From NCBI GenBank assembly GCA_965248995.1, contig CBDFKY010000006.1:62001-126000 (forward strand): a stretch of 64,000 bases of DNA, in the 5' to 3' direction. A program made the translations under genes and the position numbers. A model generated the notes under the pieces. It searched no databases. It saw nothing but the letters and a program-made list of their open reading frames with translations, and was not told the DNA's origin. This document shows positions 7,921 to 16,721 of the stretch, one piece after another. This DNA is from CBDFKY01 sp965248995 (GTDB taxonomy: Bacteria > Pseudomonadota > Alphaproteobacteria > Rickettsiales > UBA998). Every line of letters starts with the position of its first letter. The first letter of the stretch is position 1.

Positions 7921-9066
7921 TCAGTGAATCTGAGTCCTCCGTTGCGGATGTTGCAGGAAAAAACGCACCATTTCCTTTGAGGCATCGACGCCTTTGGCGT
8001 CCGTATAAGAACCGTTCGGACTGCCGCCTGACCAGGCATGTCCCGCCCCGTGAATCACCCATCTCTCATGACGGCTCATACCTGCGCCGTCATTGTAGAG
8101 GGTACGGGTATAGGAACGGCCACCCGGCACTTGTCCCTTCTCCACGATCCGTTTTTCTCCGGCATCCGCATGTTTTAAAATATGGTCCGCATTGCCGGGA
8201 TGGACGGTATGATCCTTATCACCATGAAATACGATGGTGGGGACAATTGCGGTATGGTTGCGGTGTGGCGTGCCCGGCGCTCCCTGTTTCATGGCGGTAA
8301 GCGCGGCTGGAAGATTATTCGCCGCGCCGCAGGCCAGGCCGGAATGAATGCCAACCGCTGCGTAGAGCTCAGGATAAGTCGCCGCCAGAATAGCCGCCGC
8401 CGCGCCGCCGGCGGAAAGTCCGGCGATATAGACGCGCGCGGGATCGACATGATGTTCCTCCATGATCCGCCGTGTGATACCGGCGATCAGCGAAGGCTCC
8501 CCCCGTCCCTCCTGCTGGTGTGACGGGTTGAACCAGTTCCAGCATCTGGACGCGTTGGCGTTGCTCGGCTGTTCAGGATACGCCACGAGAAACCCTTGCT
8601 GATCCGCAAGCCCGTTCATGCGCGTACCCGCAGCGAAATCATCCGCCGATTGCGTGCAGCCGTGCAGCATGACGATCAGGGGCAATGCCTGCTCCGTATA
8701 GCCTTCAGGCACGTAGAGTTTATACAGGCGGGACCCCGCAGCGTTCTGGAAGGTGTGGGACAGGAACCGCCCGGACTTCGTACTCTCTTCCCGGGCAGGG
8801 GCTTCTCTAGCAGGGGTGGTGGCTTTTTTTTCACTGAACAGATTGTTCAGTACCGGAGGCAGCACCCAGGAGTGATCCGCCTGTTGCCATGCAGTCGTTT
8901 TACTGGCCTGGATGATATCGGGAAAAGCAGGAATGTTTGATGTGCTACTTTCCGCCTTCGCGTCGCCTGAAAGCATTGCCTGCAATAAAACCGTCGCTTT
9001 CGCCAGTTGCCCCATACGGGTCAACTGCAATGCTTCATTCATGGCCGTATTCATTCGTAATGTCAT
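7921..9066 (-). CDS. PHB-depolymerase-family esterase (LpqC-like)
   Basis: A 381-aa alpha/beta hydrolase. Key features: oxyanion segment LIVMLHGCTQSADDFAAG, nucleophile elbow GLSAGGAAA, an acid in FHGDKDHTVHPGNAD and the catalytic His in HGAGHAWSGGSP, all in the order of the PHB-depolymerase esterase family. The Trp-rich CWNWFNPSHQQEG loop is also characteristic. There is no signal peptide, so it acts in the cytoplasm, on intracellular polyester or on another ester. I chose the ATG at 9066 because GGAG sits six bases upstream; the longer start at 9078 lacks this. It lies 33 nt downstream of a ribbon-helix-helix regulator on the same strand, which probably controls it. Confidence 0.87.
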   Translation of the reverse strand: MTLRMNTAMNEALQLTRMGQLAKATVLLQAMLSGDAKAESSTSNIPAFPDIIQASKTTAWQQADHSWVLPPVLNNLFSEKKATTPAREAPAREESTKSGRFLSHTFQNAAGSRLYKLYVPEGYTEQALPLIVMLHGCTQSADDFAAGTRMNGLADQQGFLVAYPEQPSNANASRCWNWFNPSHQQEGRGEPSLIAGITRRIMEEHHVDPARVYIAGLSAGGAAAAILAATYPELYAAVGIHSGLACGAANNLPAALTAMKQGAPGTPHRNHTAIVPTIVFHGDKDHTVHPGNADHILKHADAGEKRIVEKGQVPGGRSYTRTLYNDGAGMSRHERWVIHGAGHAWSGGSPNGSYTDAKGVDASKEMVRFFLQHPQRRTQIH

Positions 9067-9099
9067 CACATTCTCCATCCATAACCGTTTGATATTCTC

Positions 9100-9537
9100 T
9101 TATTTCATTCGGGAAGCCAGAGCCGCTTTCACCGCCGGGCTGGCGTGTAACCCACCCAAAATCGTCACTGAGGCAATGGTAGAAAGCGCGAGTTCGGGGC
9201 TGACGTCCGCACCGATACTGACGAGTCCCAGCACGTTGATATGCAGTGCTTCTCCGGTCGCACGTATTGTTTCAAGGTCCTGACGGCTGTAATGCCGAAG
9301 CCCCAGCTCAAGGCTTTTACGTACTACCGTTTTCTGTGCAACTTCCGCATGGCGCTCCAACTGATTACGCACGGCGGTACGGATAAAATCGGTGCGGGTG
9401 GAGTAGAATCCTTCCTGTACCAGCAGATCAATATGGCCGAGATCGACATATCCCATATTGATCGTCATCTTTTCCGAATCGCCTGATTTGGCCTTAAGCT
9501 CAACCACTCTTTCTTCCATATACCATCCATAAACCAT
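9100..9537 (-). CDS. Ribbon-helix-helix (CopG-like) transcriptional regulator
   Basis: A 145-aa protein with an N-terminal ribbon-helix-helix domain: a short strand (KMTINMGYVDL), then helix (GHIDLLVQEGF), STRTDFIRTAV turn and second helix RNQLERH. The C-terminal half (ETIRATGEALHINVLGLVSIGADVSPEL) is hydrophobic and may bind an effector or mediate oligomerisation. The start is uncertain: several ATGs (9537, 9519, 9468) are in frame; the last has GGAAAAG in front. An inverted repeat overlaps the first ATG, suggesting that the protein represses its own operon, which includes the PHB-depolymerase-like gene. Confidence 0.8.
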   Translation of the reverse strand: MVYGWYMEERVVELKAKSGDSEKMTINMGYVDLGHIDLLVQEGFYSTRTDFIRTAVRNQLERHAEVAQKTVVRKSLELGLRHYSRQDLETIRATGEALHINVLGLVSIGADVSPELALSTIASVTILGGLHASPAVKAALASRMK

Positions 9538-9550
9538 CTGTGTAGATGGT
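9533..9550. promoter_or_regulatory. Inverted repeat, probable operator of the RHH regulator
   Basis: ACCATCT-GTGT-AGATGGT, a perfect 7-bp inverted repeat, overlaps the first possible start codon of the regulator. Additional ATGGT/ATGG direct repeats follow inside the 5' end, and a TATACT -10-like hexamer lies just upstream (9557-9566 region, minus strand). Short direct or inverted repeats of this kind are typical RHH operators; the assignment is inference. Confidence 0.5.
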
Positions 9551-9660
9551 ACATGGAGTATAAAGGTGACGGTTACAAGTGGTTGACGTCATTTAAAGAT
9601 CGCGTGCAAACCGACAAAATTGCCAAACATAAAGGGTATAACTTAAGAAAATATGCGAAT

Positions 9661-9777
9661 TATAGTGTTTCCGAATAATTTTCGTACGAAAATTTTCGGA
9701 TAAAAACACTATAAATTATAGGGTTATAGTCATTTTATCCGATTAAAACCGTACGGTTTTAAATCGGAATGACTATA
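9661..9777 (-). mobile_element. Twin-palindrome MITE-like element, copy B
   Basis: Inverted relative to copy A: hairpin 9661-9713 with core TCGTACGA, spacer 9714-9724, hairpin 9725-9777 with core CCGTACGG. The C-G to T-A change in the first core relative to copy A is paired on both arms. Ends are TATAG and CTATA. It lies in non-coding DNA. Confidence 0.8.
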
Positions 9778-10236
9778 TTATGGTATACGACGCAGTTCGG
9801 TAGAAATAAAATCAGGCATTATGCCAGCTTATCAGTTCTCGACACACTTTTATTGCATTGGATAACAACATGCTTTTTTGGAATGCACAAAATGACAACT
9901 CACTTTACAACAGCTAGCAAAAGCCGTCAGATTGCTCTTTCAACAAAATGTTGATACAGAATCCTCTTTCCGGACAATAATAGCTATTCACTCAGCATTT
10001 GGAGATTTTATCATTCAACTACGAATAAAAGATGCACAAGTATTGTCTTAGAAAATCTGATGGGGCGTGTTGAAAGGGATTCATATGCCGACACTGAATA
10101 TGCTGTCATGTCATCAGTAAAACTCCCTTATGTTTAATGAATATTTCAAAGTCTGGTTACAAGAACATTTCTTTCATAAGGAAATTCTATCATAAATGGT
10201 TCATATGCAAAAAGCTCGACCATTAATGTTGAAATA
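9778..10236. other. Non-coding, AT-rich stretch before the tRNA gene
   Basis: About 460 bases with no gene I can support. The frame 9769-9954 starts inside copy B and shows no family signal. A 51-codon stop-free stretch (about 9898-10050, plus strand) lacks a start codon and recognisable similarity. It may be degraded accessory DNA next to the tRNA. Confidence 0.4.
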
Positions 10237-10313
10237 TGGCGGTCCCGAGACGATTCGAACGTCCGACCCTTGCCTTCGGAGGGCAATACTCTATCCAGCT
10301 GAGCTACGGGACC
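10237..10313 (-). tRNA. tRNA-Arg (anticodon CCG)
   Basis: Minus-strand cloverleaf: acceptor GGTCCCG pairs with CGGGACC, D arm GCTC/GAGT with AGCTGGATA loop, anticodon stem TTGCC/GGCAA around loop CTCCGAA (anticodon CCG, reading CGG), variable GGGTC, T arm GGACG-TTCGAAT-CGTCT, discriminator G and an encoded CCA at 10237-10239. Confidence 0.93.
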
Positions 10314-10440
10314 GTATGAAGCTTTTCGTATATCCGCTTTGGACGCAGATGTAAACACGGAGTAGGCACCGGCGGCATGTTTATGCGTAAGACACCGCAA
10401 AGCCGCGCTTTCCCGCCATCTCGACCTGCATTGAATTCAG

Positions 10441-10476
10441 CGGAAGGTAACGTTTCATCCAACTGAGCTAAGCGAC
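10441..10476 (-). pseudogene. tRNA 5'-half remnant
   Basis: On the minus strand, TAGCTCAGTTGGAT followed by CGTTACCTTCCG resembles the 5' half of a tRNA (D arm through the anticodon loop) and parallels the intact tRNA-Arg 130 nt away. The match stops in the anticodon loop; there is no 3' half. Breakage at the anticodon loop is where many tRNA-specific integrases recombine, so this could be an integration or excision scar. The D stem is damaged, so it cannot be a working tRNA. Confidence 0.5.
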
Positions 10477-10529
10477 TGCACGCATGGGAATTTTAACCGG
10501 TTTTATGGCGCGTGCATATTCCGGCTTTT

Positions 10530-10919
10530 TCACTTTGCCTGGTGTGGCGTGCTATACGTGCCGTGGATATGCGATACTTCCTCTTCGGAGCGTTTTTCGA
10601 CGGTGATGACAGCGTTATCCGCATCTTTGGAAGAGGAAATCAGTTCATTCAGTTTGACGTGCAGTGCCAGGAGTTCCTTGTTCTGGGCCCGTTGAATAAG
10701 AAAGACCATCAGGAACGTGATGGTACCGATAAATACGGTGAACAGATTTTCCCAGGCAATCGAAAAATCGGCGTACACACCGGCACAGAACCAGATGATG
10801 ACAGAGAAAATCGCCGTTGAAAATCCTTTGCCGCTTCCGGCCCAATGGGAAAACCGGTGGGTGAAATGTTCTAGGCTGCGCGAACATTTGGCTTGCCAGA
10901 CGGCAGAAGGTTGAGTCAT
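10530..10919 (-). CDS. Low-affinity iron permease family small membrane protein
   Basis: A 129-aa protein with two membrane helices (about residues 34-52 and 57-77). The second carries TVFIGTITFLMVFLIQRAQNKELLALHVKLNEL, by eye the hallmark of the bacterial branch of the low-affinity iron permease (Fet4-like) family, in which TFLMVFLIQ-x-x-QN-x-x-x-A-L is strongly conserved. Bacterial members are about a quarter of fungal Fet4 in length; transport by them is not demonstrated, so treat the name as a family label. The C-terminal 45 residues are polar. No neighbour suggests an iron operon. The start has no strong ribosome site. Confidence 0.75.
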   Translation of the reverse strand: MTQPSAVWQAKCSRSLEHFTHRFSHWAGSGKGFSTAIFSVIIWFCAGVYADFSIAWENLFTVFIGTITFLMVFLIQRAQNKELLALHVKLNELISSSKDADNAVITVEKRSEEEVSHIHGTYSTPHQAK

Positions 10920-11021
10920 GATTTATTACTAATGGTAAACCCGTTAGATAGATTCATTCCAAAAAAAATGTTCCGGCATAAAGAATATTTTCATGCCGGA
11001 ACAGATTTTTTCCACTAAAAG

Positions 11022-11309
11022 TTAGTGGCTGCCAGACGCTTTTTTACGGGCAGTTGTCGCTTCTTCCGCATGTTTGGAAGCGTTTTTCTTGTGTTCTTCC
11101 GCTTCTTTACGAGATTTATGAGATTCGTTATGTGAAGCATCGGCCTCCGCATGAGCTTTTTCTGCTTTGGCGTGATCATTTTTGCTTGAATGCTCTTCCG
11201 CTTCCTTATGTTTTGTTGAAGCGTGTTTCGCTTTTTCTGAGGCATGGCTCAGTTTTTTTGAAGCGTGATCCAGTTCTTCTGAAGCTTTTTTATGATGTTC
11301 AGCTGCCAT
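11022..11309 (-). CDS. Highly charged Ala/Lys/His/Glu-rich 95-aa protein
   Basis: Composition is dominated by A, K, H, E and S in short near-repeats (HASEKAKHAS, KAEKAHAEADA, EAEEHKKNASKHAEEA). It should be one long, water-exposed helix or a disordered chain, with no hydrophobic core. AGGAC lies ten bases before the ATG, supporting a real gene. Such proteins recall H1-like/desiccation-type or DNA-compacting proteins, but no specific family can be assigned. It stands alone between the iron-permease-like gene and alaS on the same strand. Confidence 0.65.
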   Translation of the reverse strand: MAAEHHKKASEELDHASKKLSHASEKAKHASTKHKEAEEHSSKNDHAKAEKAHAEADASHNESHKSRKEAEEHKKNASKHAEEATTARKKASGSH

Positions 11310-11433
11310 AATCTTAAGTCCTTTTTCGAATGAAATAAATGATTCAGGTATTTATATGCCTGAAAAGACTTTTTATCTAAAGCAGGATAAAAAATCTATA
11401 CGCATTCTTATGGCCAGCCGCACATCGGATTCG

Positions 11434-14076
11434 CTACAGCAGAGCACGTACCGCGGCAATCGCTTGCGGGCCTTTCATTCCGTCCGGTCCGCCACCCTGC
11501 GCGCATTCGGGTCTTCCGCCACCGCCGGCGCCGCCCAGCGCGCTTACCGCCGCTTTCACGAGTTCCGGCGCCTGATAACGGGAGGTCAGGTCGCTCGAGA
11601 GCGCTACCACGACCGAGCCTTTGCCGTCATCGTTCGTCGTCACCGCTACGAGGGTATTCGTCGCGTCACCCAGGAATTCCAGCGCAACGGGCCGCAGTTC
11701 CTTGGCGCTCAGCCCTTCCAGATGCCTGCTGATCACCCGTATACCGTTCACCGTTTCGCTGGCCGGAGCGGATGGGCCGCCCTTGCCGAGCGCCAGGTGT
11801 TTGCGGGCTTCCGCCAGTTCCTTCTGCAATGTTTTGCGTTCTTCCAGCACTAAAGCGAGGCGTCCTGCCACCTCTTCCGGCGCGACGGTGAGGGCCTGCG
11901 CCGAGGTGCGGAGCACGCCTTCCATCTTGCTCACATACTCGTAGGCATCATCCCGCGTGGCGGCTTCGATACGCCGGACACCGGAGGCGATGGCCGATTC
12001 CGACAGAATTTTGAAAAGGCCGATATCGCCTGTGCGTTCCGTATGCGTCCCTCCGCATAATTCCACCGAAAAGGGCAGCGTGTTTCCCATGCTCAGTACC
12101 CGCACTTCCTCCCCGTATTTCTCACCGAACAGCGCCATGGCTCCTGCGGCGATCGCCGCGTCGGGCGACATCAGGTTGGTGGTGACCGCTTCGTTCGCCC
12201 ATATCTGGCGGTTGACCTGCCGTTCCACCTGCGCCAGTTCCTGTGCGCTCAGAGGGCCCTGATGGCTGAAATCGAAACGCAGTTTATCGGGAGCCACCAG
12301 GGAGCCTTTCTGCGTCACGTGCTCGCCCAATACCTGCCGGAGCGCCGCGTGCATCAGGTGTGTGGCGGAATGGTTGGCGCGGATGCGGTCGCGGCGGGCG
12401 CTGTCCACCTGCGCTTCCACCGTGTCCCCCACCCGCAGCACTCCCTGCAGCACTTCCACCACGTGCATATGCAGTCCCTGCACCACCGCGAGGGCGTCAC
12501 GCACGGAGGCCACCACCGCCCCATCCTTGCTCAACGTTCCCGTGTCCCCCATCTGGCCGCCGGATTCGGCATAAAACGGTGTCTGGTTGAGGAGGAGCTG
12601 CACGGTCTGTCCGGCTGATGCTTCCGGTATTTCCTTGCCGTCCGCTACGATAGCGGTGATGACGGCTTCCACTTTGCTTTGCGCGTAGCCGAGAAATTCC
12701 GTCGCGCCCTGCGCGTCTTTCAGCGACAGCCAGATGTCGGACGCGGCTTTCTCCCCCGATCCCTTCCAGGCGGCCCGCGCCCGCGCCTTCTGTTCCTGCA
12801 TGGCGGCGTTGAAGCCTTCCACGTCGACGCGCTGGCCACGGTTACGCAGGATATCCTGCGTCAGGTCCAGCGGAAATCCGTACGTATCGTAGAGTTTGAA
12901 CGCCGTCTCGCCTGAGAGGACGCCTGCGTCCGACAGCGATTCCTGCTCGTCGGCGAGCAGTTTCAAGCCGCGGCCCAGGGTTTCACGGAAGCGTTCCTCT
13001 TCCGATTTGAGCGTCGTGGTGATGAGCGCGTTCGCGCGGGAAAGTTCCGGATAGGCGCCCCCCATCTGGCTGATTAGAGAGGGTACCAGCTTATGCATCA
13101 GCGGGGCGGTCGCGCCCAGCAGGTGCGCGTGACGCATGGCACGACGCATGATACGGCGGAGCACATATCCGCGTCCTTCATTGGAAGGCAGCACCCCATC
13201 GGCGATGAGGAAGCAGGACGCGCGTAAATGATCGGCGATCACCCGGTACGAAGCGCGGTTGTCGTCCGTCGCCCTTTGACCCAGCGCCGTCTCAACGGAA
13301 GTGATGAGGGCGGCGAACAGGTCTATATCATAGTTGTTATGCTTATGCTGGAGTACCGCCGCCATGCGCTCCAGCCCCATGCCTGTGTCGACGCAGGGTT
13401 TGGGCAGCGGGATGCGGGTGGTGGCATCCACCTGTTCGAACTGCATGAACACCAGGTTCCAAATTTCGATGAACCGGTCACCGAACTGGTCGTTCCCTTG
13501 CGTGTCAAGCGCCCATGCGCCGTCCGCCGCATCCGGGCCGTGGTCGTAGAAGATTTCGGAACATGGGCCGCACGGGCCGGTATCGCCCATCGCCCAGAAA
13601 TTGTCGTTCGTCGGAATGCGCAGGATCTTGTGGTCGGGCAGTCCGGCGATGCGCTGCCAGAGGGCGTACGCCTCGTCGTCGGTATGATAGACCGTCGCAT
13701 ACAGCCTGTCCGCGGGCAAACCGAATTCCTCCGTCAGCAGGGTCCAGGCATGGCGGATGGCGTCCTCCTTGAAATAATCCCCGAAGGAGAAATTGCCGAG
13801 CATTTCGAAAAACGTGTGGTGGCGGGCAGTATAGCCGACATTGTCCAGATCGTTATGCTTGCCGCCGGCGCGCACGCATTTCTGGGAGCTGGTGGCGCGG
13901 GGAGGGGAAGGCGGCGTTTCCCTGCCGGTGAAGATGTTCTTGAACTGCACCATGCCCGCGTTGGTGAACATCAGGGTCGGATCGTTCTGCGGCACCAGGG
14001 GCGAGGAAGATACCACCTTATGCCCGTTGCGTTCAAAATAGCCCAGGAAGCGGCTGCGGATATCTTCGAGTTTCAT
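11434..14076 (-). CDS. alaS: Alanine--tRNA ligase
   Basis: An 880-aa class II synthetase that charges tRNA-Ala. Present in order: N-terminal aminoacylation core (FLGYFERNGHKVVSSSPLVP, SQKCVRAGGKHNDLDNVG, HHTFFEMLGNFSFGDYF), the editing domain with the zinc-site motifs HSATHLMHAALR and CGGTHTERTG, and the C-terminal DHHA1 domain with its glycine-rich end (LGGAGGGG). Length fits the family (about 875). I use the ATG at 14076; the upstream TTG at 14124 adds 16 residues without similarity. The RPD segment APPSPPRATSS is slightly longer than the usual PYKRATTS. Confidence 0.97.
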   Translation of the reverse strand: MKLEDIRSRFLGYFERNGHKVVSSSPLVPQNDPTLMFTNAGMVQFKNIFTGRETPPSPPRATSSQKCVRAGGKHNDLDNVGYTARHHTFFEMLGNFSFGDYFKEDAIRHAWTLLTEEFGLPADRLYATVYHTDDEAYALWQRIAGLPDHKILRIPTNDNFWAMGDTGPCGPCSEIFYDHGPDAADGAWALDTQGNDQFGDRFIEIWNLVFMQFEQVDATTRIPLPKPCVDTGMGLERMAAVLQHKHNNYDIDLFAALITSVETALGQRATDDNRASYRVIADHLRASCFLIADGVLPSNEGRGYVLRRIMRRAMRHAHLLGATAPLMHKLVPSLISQMGGAYPELSRANALITTTLKSEEERFRETLGRGLKLLADEQESLSDAGVLSGETAFKLYDTYGFPLDLTQDILRNRGQRVDVEGFNAAMQEQKARARAAWKGSGEKAASDIWLSLKDAQGATEFLGYAQSKVEAVITAIVADGKEIPEASAGQTVQLLLNQTPFYAESGGQMGDTGTLSKDGAVVASVRDALAVVQGLHMHVVEVLQGVLRVGDTVEAQVDSARRDRIRANHSATHLMHAALRQVLGEHVTQKGSLVAPDKLRFDFSHQGPLSAQELAQVERQVNRQIWANEAVTTNLMSPDAAIAAGAMALFGEKYGEEVRVLSMGNTLPFSVELCGGTHTERTGDIGLFKILSESAIASGVRRIEAATRDDAYEYVSKMEGVLRTSAQALTVAPEEVAGRLALVLEERKTLQKELAEARKHLALGKGGPSAPASETVNGIRVISRHLEGLSAKELRPVALEFLGDATNTLVAVTTNDDGKGSVVVALSSDLTSRYQAPELVKAAVSALGGAGGGGRPECAQGGGPDGMKGPQAIAAVRALL

Positions 14077-14481
14077 AAATGCGGAACCGGATGTTCGGGT
14101 AAGAGAAAATCTTACTGTACTCAACCTTTGGACGGTTTTCCAGCGTGAGCATGATGGTTTTTGGATTTTTACGTGTTTTTATAACGGCGGATATAGCCAT
14201 TACTATTAGGCTCACATAAAAAAATCCCAACAAAATCAAGAATTATTCTTTAACTTTGTTGAGATGTATCATCCGGCGGGCTTTGCTGAATGGGTTTCGG
14301 CTCGCTTGCTTTCCCATTCGTAACCACAACACCGGAATTCGCAGGAACTTCCGTTCCCTCCGAATCACTGGCTGGCTGGTTTGTAAGATTCACAACGATT
14401 TTTCTGCTCACGATGGCTTATCCAAAAAACGATGGAGTAACCATATGGAATTATACGCAAATCCACAAGCCCCATCATGCA
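14077..14481. other. Non-coding stretch between alaS and ssb
   Basis: About 400 bases. It should contain the alaS promoter on the minus strand. The 14033-14239 frame overlaps the alaS start and shows no family signal. I see no RNA gene, terminator or repeat here. Confidence 0.5.
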
Positions 14482-14988
14482 TCAGAACGGAATTTCGTCA
14501 TCCAGTTCCGGCGCAGGGGCGGGGGCGCGGTTGAAAGAAGAGGAACCGGAAGAGGCGTTCTGCCCGTAGCCGCCGCCGCTGTTCCCGCTGCTGCGGCCAT
14601 AATTATCGTCATAACCGGAATTTCCGCCGTCCTCACGCTTACCGTCCAGCATGGTGAGGGTGCTGTTGTAATTCTGGAGCACCACTTCCGTGGAATATTT
14701 CTCCACGCCCTGCGGGTCCGTCCATTTACGGGTCTGCAACTGCCCTTCGATATAGACTTTCGCGCCTTTTTTCAGGTAGTTTTTGGCGATGTTGACCAGC
14801 CCGTCGGAAAAGATCACGACCCGATGCCATTCAGTCTTTTCTTTACGCTCACCCGTGTTGCGGTCCTTCCAGCTTTCCCCCGTGGCGATCGAGATATTGG
14901 CGATCTCCCGCCCGTCCTGCGTTGAGCGGATCTCCGGGTCCTGCCCGAGATTTCCTACCAAAATCACTTTATTTACGCTGCCAGCCAT
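14482..14988 (-). CDS. ssb: Single-stranded DNA-binding protein
   Basis: A 168-aa SSB: N-terminal OB fold (SVNKVILVGNLGQDPEIR, TEWHRVVIF, YIEGQLQTRKW), Gly/Ser/Asn-rich linker, and the acidic C-terminal tip ELDDEIPF that recruits replication and repair partners. The start is decided by AGGAG eight bases before the ATG at 14988; the GTG at 14997 overlaps the ribosome site itself. Stands alone, in the same direction as alaS. Confidence 0.97.
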   Translation of the reverse strand: MAGSVNKVILVGNLGQDPEIRSTQDGREIANISIATGESWKDRNTGERKEKTEWHRVVIFSDGLVNIAKNYLKKGAKVYIEGQLQTRKWTDPQGVEKYSTEVVLQNYNSTLTMLDGKREDGGNSGYDDNYGRSSGNSGGGYGQNASSGSSSFNRAPAPAPELDDEIPF

Positions 14989-15071
14989 CGCCGCCACTCC
15001 TTTTTATATTTTTGTTTACCTGATCTGATGTAAGCCAGTTTGCAGAGCGAATCAATAAAAGACTGAAACGG

Positions 15072-15920
15072 TTATTCCGCGAACACTTCCACGCGGCGGT
15101 TTTTCGGCTCCTTCACGCCGTCGGGGGTGGGGACGTTCAGGTCGGTTTCGCCGAACGCGTACACCGTCATCCATTCGTCGGGCACGCCGTAGGTCGCCAG
15201 CAGGTCGCGCACTTTGGTGGCGCGCCGTTCGGAGAGCTTCATATTATAGTCCGCGTCGCCGGACGTATCGGTATGGCCGTTCAGGGATACCTTGTCGTTC
15301 GCGTGCTGGTGGATGATCTCTTCGCTTATCTGGCGAAGGTTCTTTAATGCCGTGGTGTTGAGAACGGATTTGTCCCAGTCGAAAAAGATCAGCCAGGAAC
15401 TGGCGGCTTTCGCGTCCGCGGTGGCGGCGGTATCGGGCGCGTGCTGCAATGCGTCGCGCAGCCAGCTCAGGCGATTGTAGAATTCCTGTTTGCACATCGT
15501 CGTGCGCGCTTCCGGTGTTGCAGCGGCGGCGCGTACCAGCCAGCAATCGTACAGCCCCTGTACTTCCGCGGATTCTTTGGGTTGCGTACCGCGTATATTG
15601 GTGAGGAACAAGGCCTTCAGGGCAGAATTTGCCTCGGACAACGCCGCTTTATGGTCATGGTAGTCCGTTCCTGCGCCGACCGGTTCGGGAAGCACTTCCT
15701 TTCCTGCCGCCGCCCGCAGCCCTTTACCCGCCAGCAGTTCCGCGTTTGCATCACGGTTATCCGCCGCCTCTTTTTCCGACAACGCCTTGTATTGCCCGCT
15801 CAGCGCCTTGTCGAAGGGGGTGCCGACAGGTGTGGCATCACGCAGCTGGGTGAGGTTGCCGCCCGCGCAGGCGCTCAAACAACAGACGACCAGCAGTAAG
15901 GAAAGGATCCGCAGTTTCAT
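15072..15920 (-). CDS. OmpA-family peptidoglycan-binding lipoprotein
   Basis: A 282-aa lipoprotein: signal peptide with lipobox LSAC (Cys at about residue 19), an unrecognised helical middle (about 30-170), and a C-terminal OmpA/Pal peptidoglycan-binding domain (LNGHTDTSGDADYNMKLSER, RATKVRDLL, KEPKNRRVEVF). The Asp and Arg of the D-T-x-G and NRR motifs bind diaminopimelate in the family. AAGGTGG precedes the ATG at 15920; the 16-residue upstream extension would ruin the signal peptide. It should tether the outer membrane to the cell wall. Confidence 0.9.
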   Translation of the reverse strand: MKLRILSLLLVVCCLSACAGGNLTQLRDATPVGTPFDKALSGQYKALSEKEAADNRDANAELLAGKGLRAAAGKEVLPEPVGAGTDYHDHKAALSEANSALKALFLTNIRGTQPKESAEVQGLYDCWLVRAAAATPEARTTMCKQEFYNRLSWLRDALQHAPDTAATADAKAASSWLIFFDWDKSVLNTTALKNLRQISEEIIHQHANDKVSLNGHTDTSGDADYNMKLSERRATKVRDLLATYGVPDEWMTVYAFGETDLNVPTPDGVKEPKNRRVEVFAE

Positions 15921-16054
15921 AACCGCCACCTTAACCGTATGAATGAACCATGCAAGCGGCGCGCACATCCAGCCGATATATTGCTTGCAATTAAGCGCAG
16001 GGTGCGTTAATTGCGCACTCCATATTCTACTGATAATTGTAAGGAGTACCCACC

Positions 16055-16474
16055 ATGAAAGAACGCACGCTCTCCATCCTGAAGCCGGACGCCACGGCGC
16101 GTAACATCACCGGCAACGTCAACGCGCTGCTTGAGAAAAGCGGGTTTCGCATCGTCGCCCAGAAGCGCGTGCATCTGAGCAAACGGGAAGCTTCCAAGTT
16201 TTACGAAGTGCATAAGGACCGCCCGTTTTACGGTGAACTGGTGGACTACATGATCTCCGCGCCCGTCGTCGTGCAGGTGCTGGAAGCGGAAGGGGCCGTG
16301 CTGAAGCACCGCGAAGTGATGGGCGCGACCGATCCTGCCAAAGCGGCGGACGGCACCATCCGTAAATTATTCGGCGAATCCATCGAGCGCAATACCGTGC
16401 ACGGTTCCGACAGCGCCGAGAATGCGGCCATCGAAATCGCGTTCTTTTTCAGCGGTACCGAACTGGTCGGATAA
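16055..16474 (+). CDS. ndk: Nucleoside diphosphate kinase
   Basis: A 139-aa NDK, which transfers phosphate between NTPs and NDPs via a phospho-His. Starts TLSILKPDAT (nucleotide-binding start), contains RPFYGELVDYM, and the active-site block NTVHGSDSAENA with His116. The length is that of the short bacterial form. TAAGGAG lies eleven bases before the ATG. Immediately after the stop, GGATAAC/GTTATCC forms a 7-bp hairpin without a U-run. No operon partner. Confidence 0.97.
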   Translation: MKERTLSILKPDATARNITGNVNALLEKSGFRIVAQKRVHLSKREASKFYEVHKDRPFYGELVDYMISAPVVVQVLEAEGAVLKHREVMGATDPAKAADGTIRKLFGESIERNTVHGSDSAENAAIEIAFFFSGTELVG

Positions 16475-16721
16475 CAGGACAAGGTTATCCTGCGTTTATG
16501 TTCGGCATCTCCTGTGATAAAATCGAAGATGATCTTTGAAAACGTTCGCAGCTTTGAGATAAGAATAATCCTTGTAAAAATGAAGTAAACTTTATATAAC
16601 ACGCGACGAAATTAGGTTTTAGTTACCCTTCAGTATAAGCCCGGCTTATGCGTATCCTTGATACAAAAGTGTAAAACTTGGACTTAAGTTTCAACTTCCT
16701 TTAGTCTTTTGGAGAAACCCA

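Noticed and set aside
9769..9954. 61-aa frame after copy B
   Set aside because: Starts inside the repeat, no ribosome site, no recognisable sequence.
10146..10400. 84-aa frame across the tRNA
   Set aside because: It translates the tRNA-Arg itself (GPVAQLDRVLPSEG is a well-known tRNA artefact).
13228..14148. 306-codon plus-strand frame
   Set aside because: Antisense to the conserved N-terminal core of alaS.
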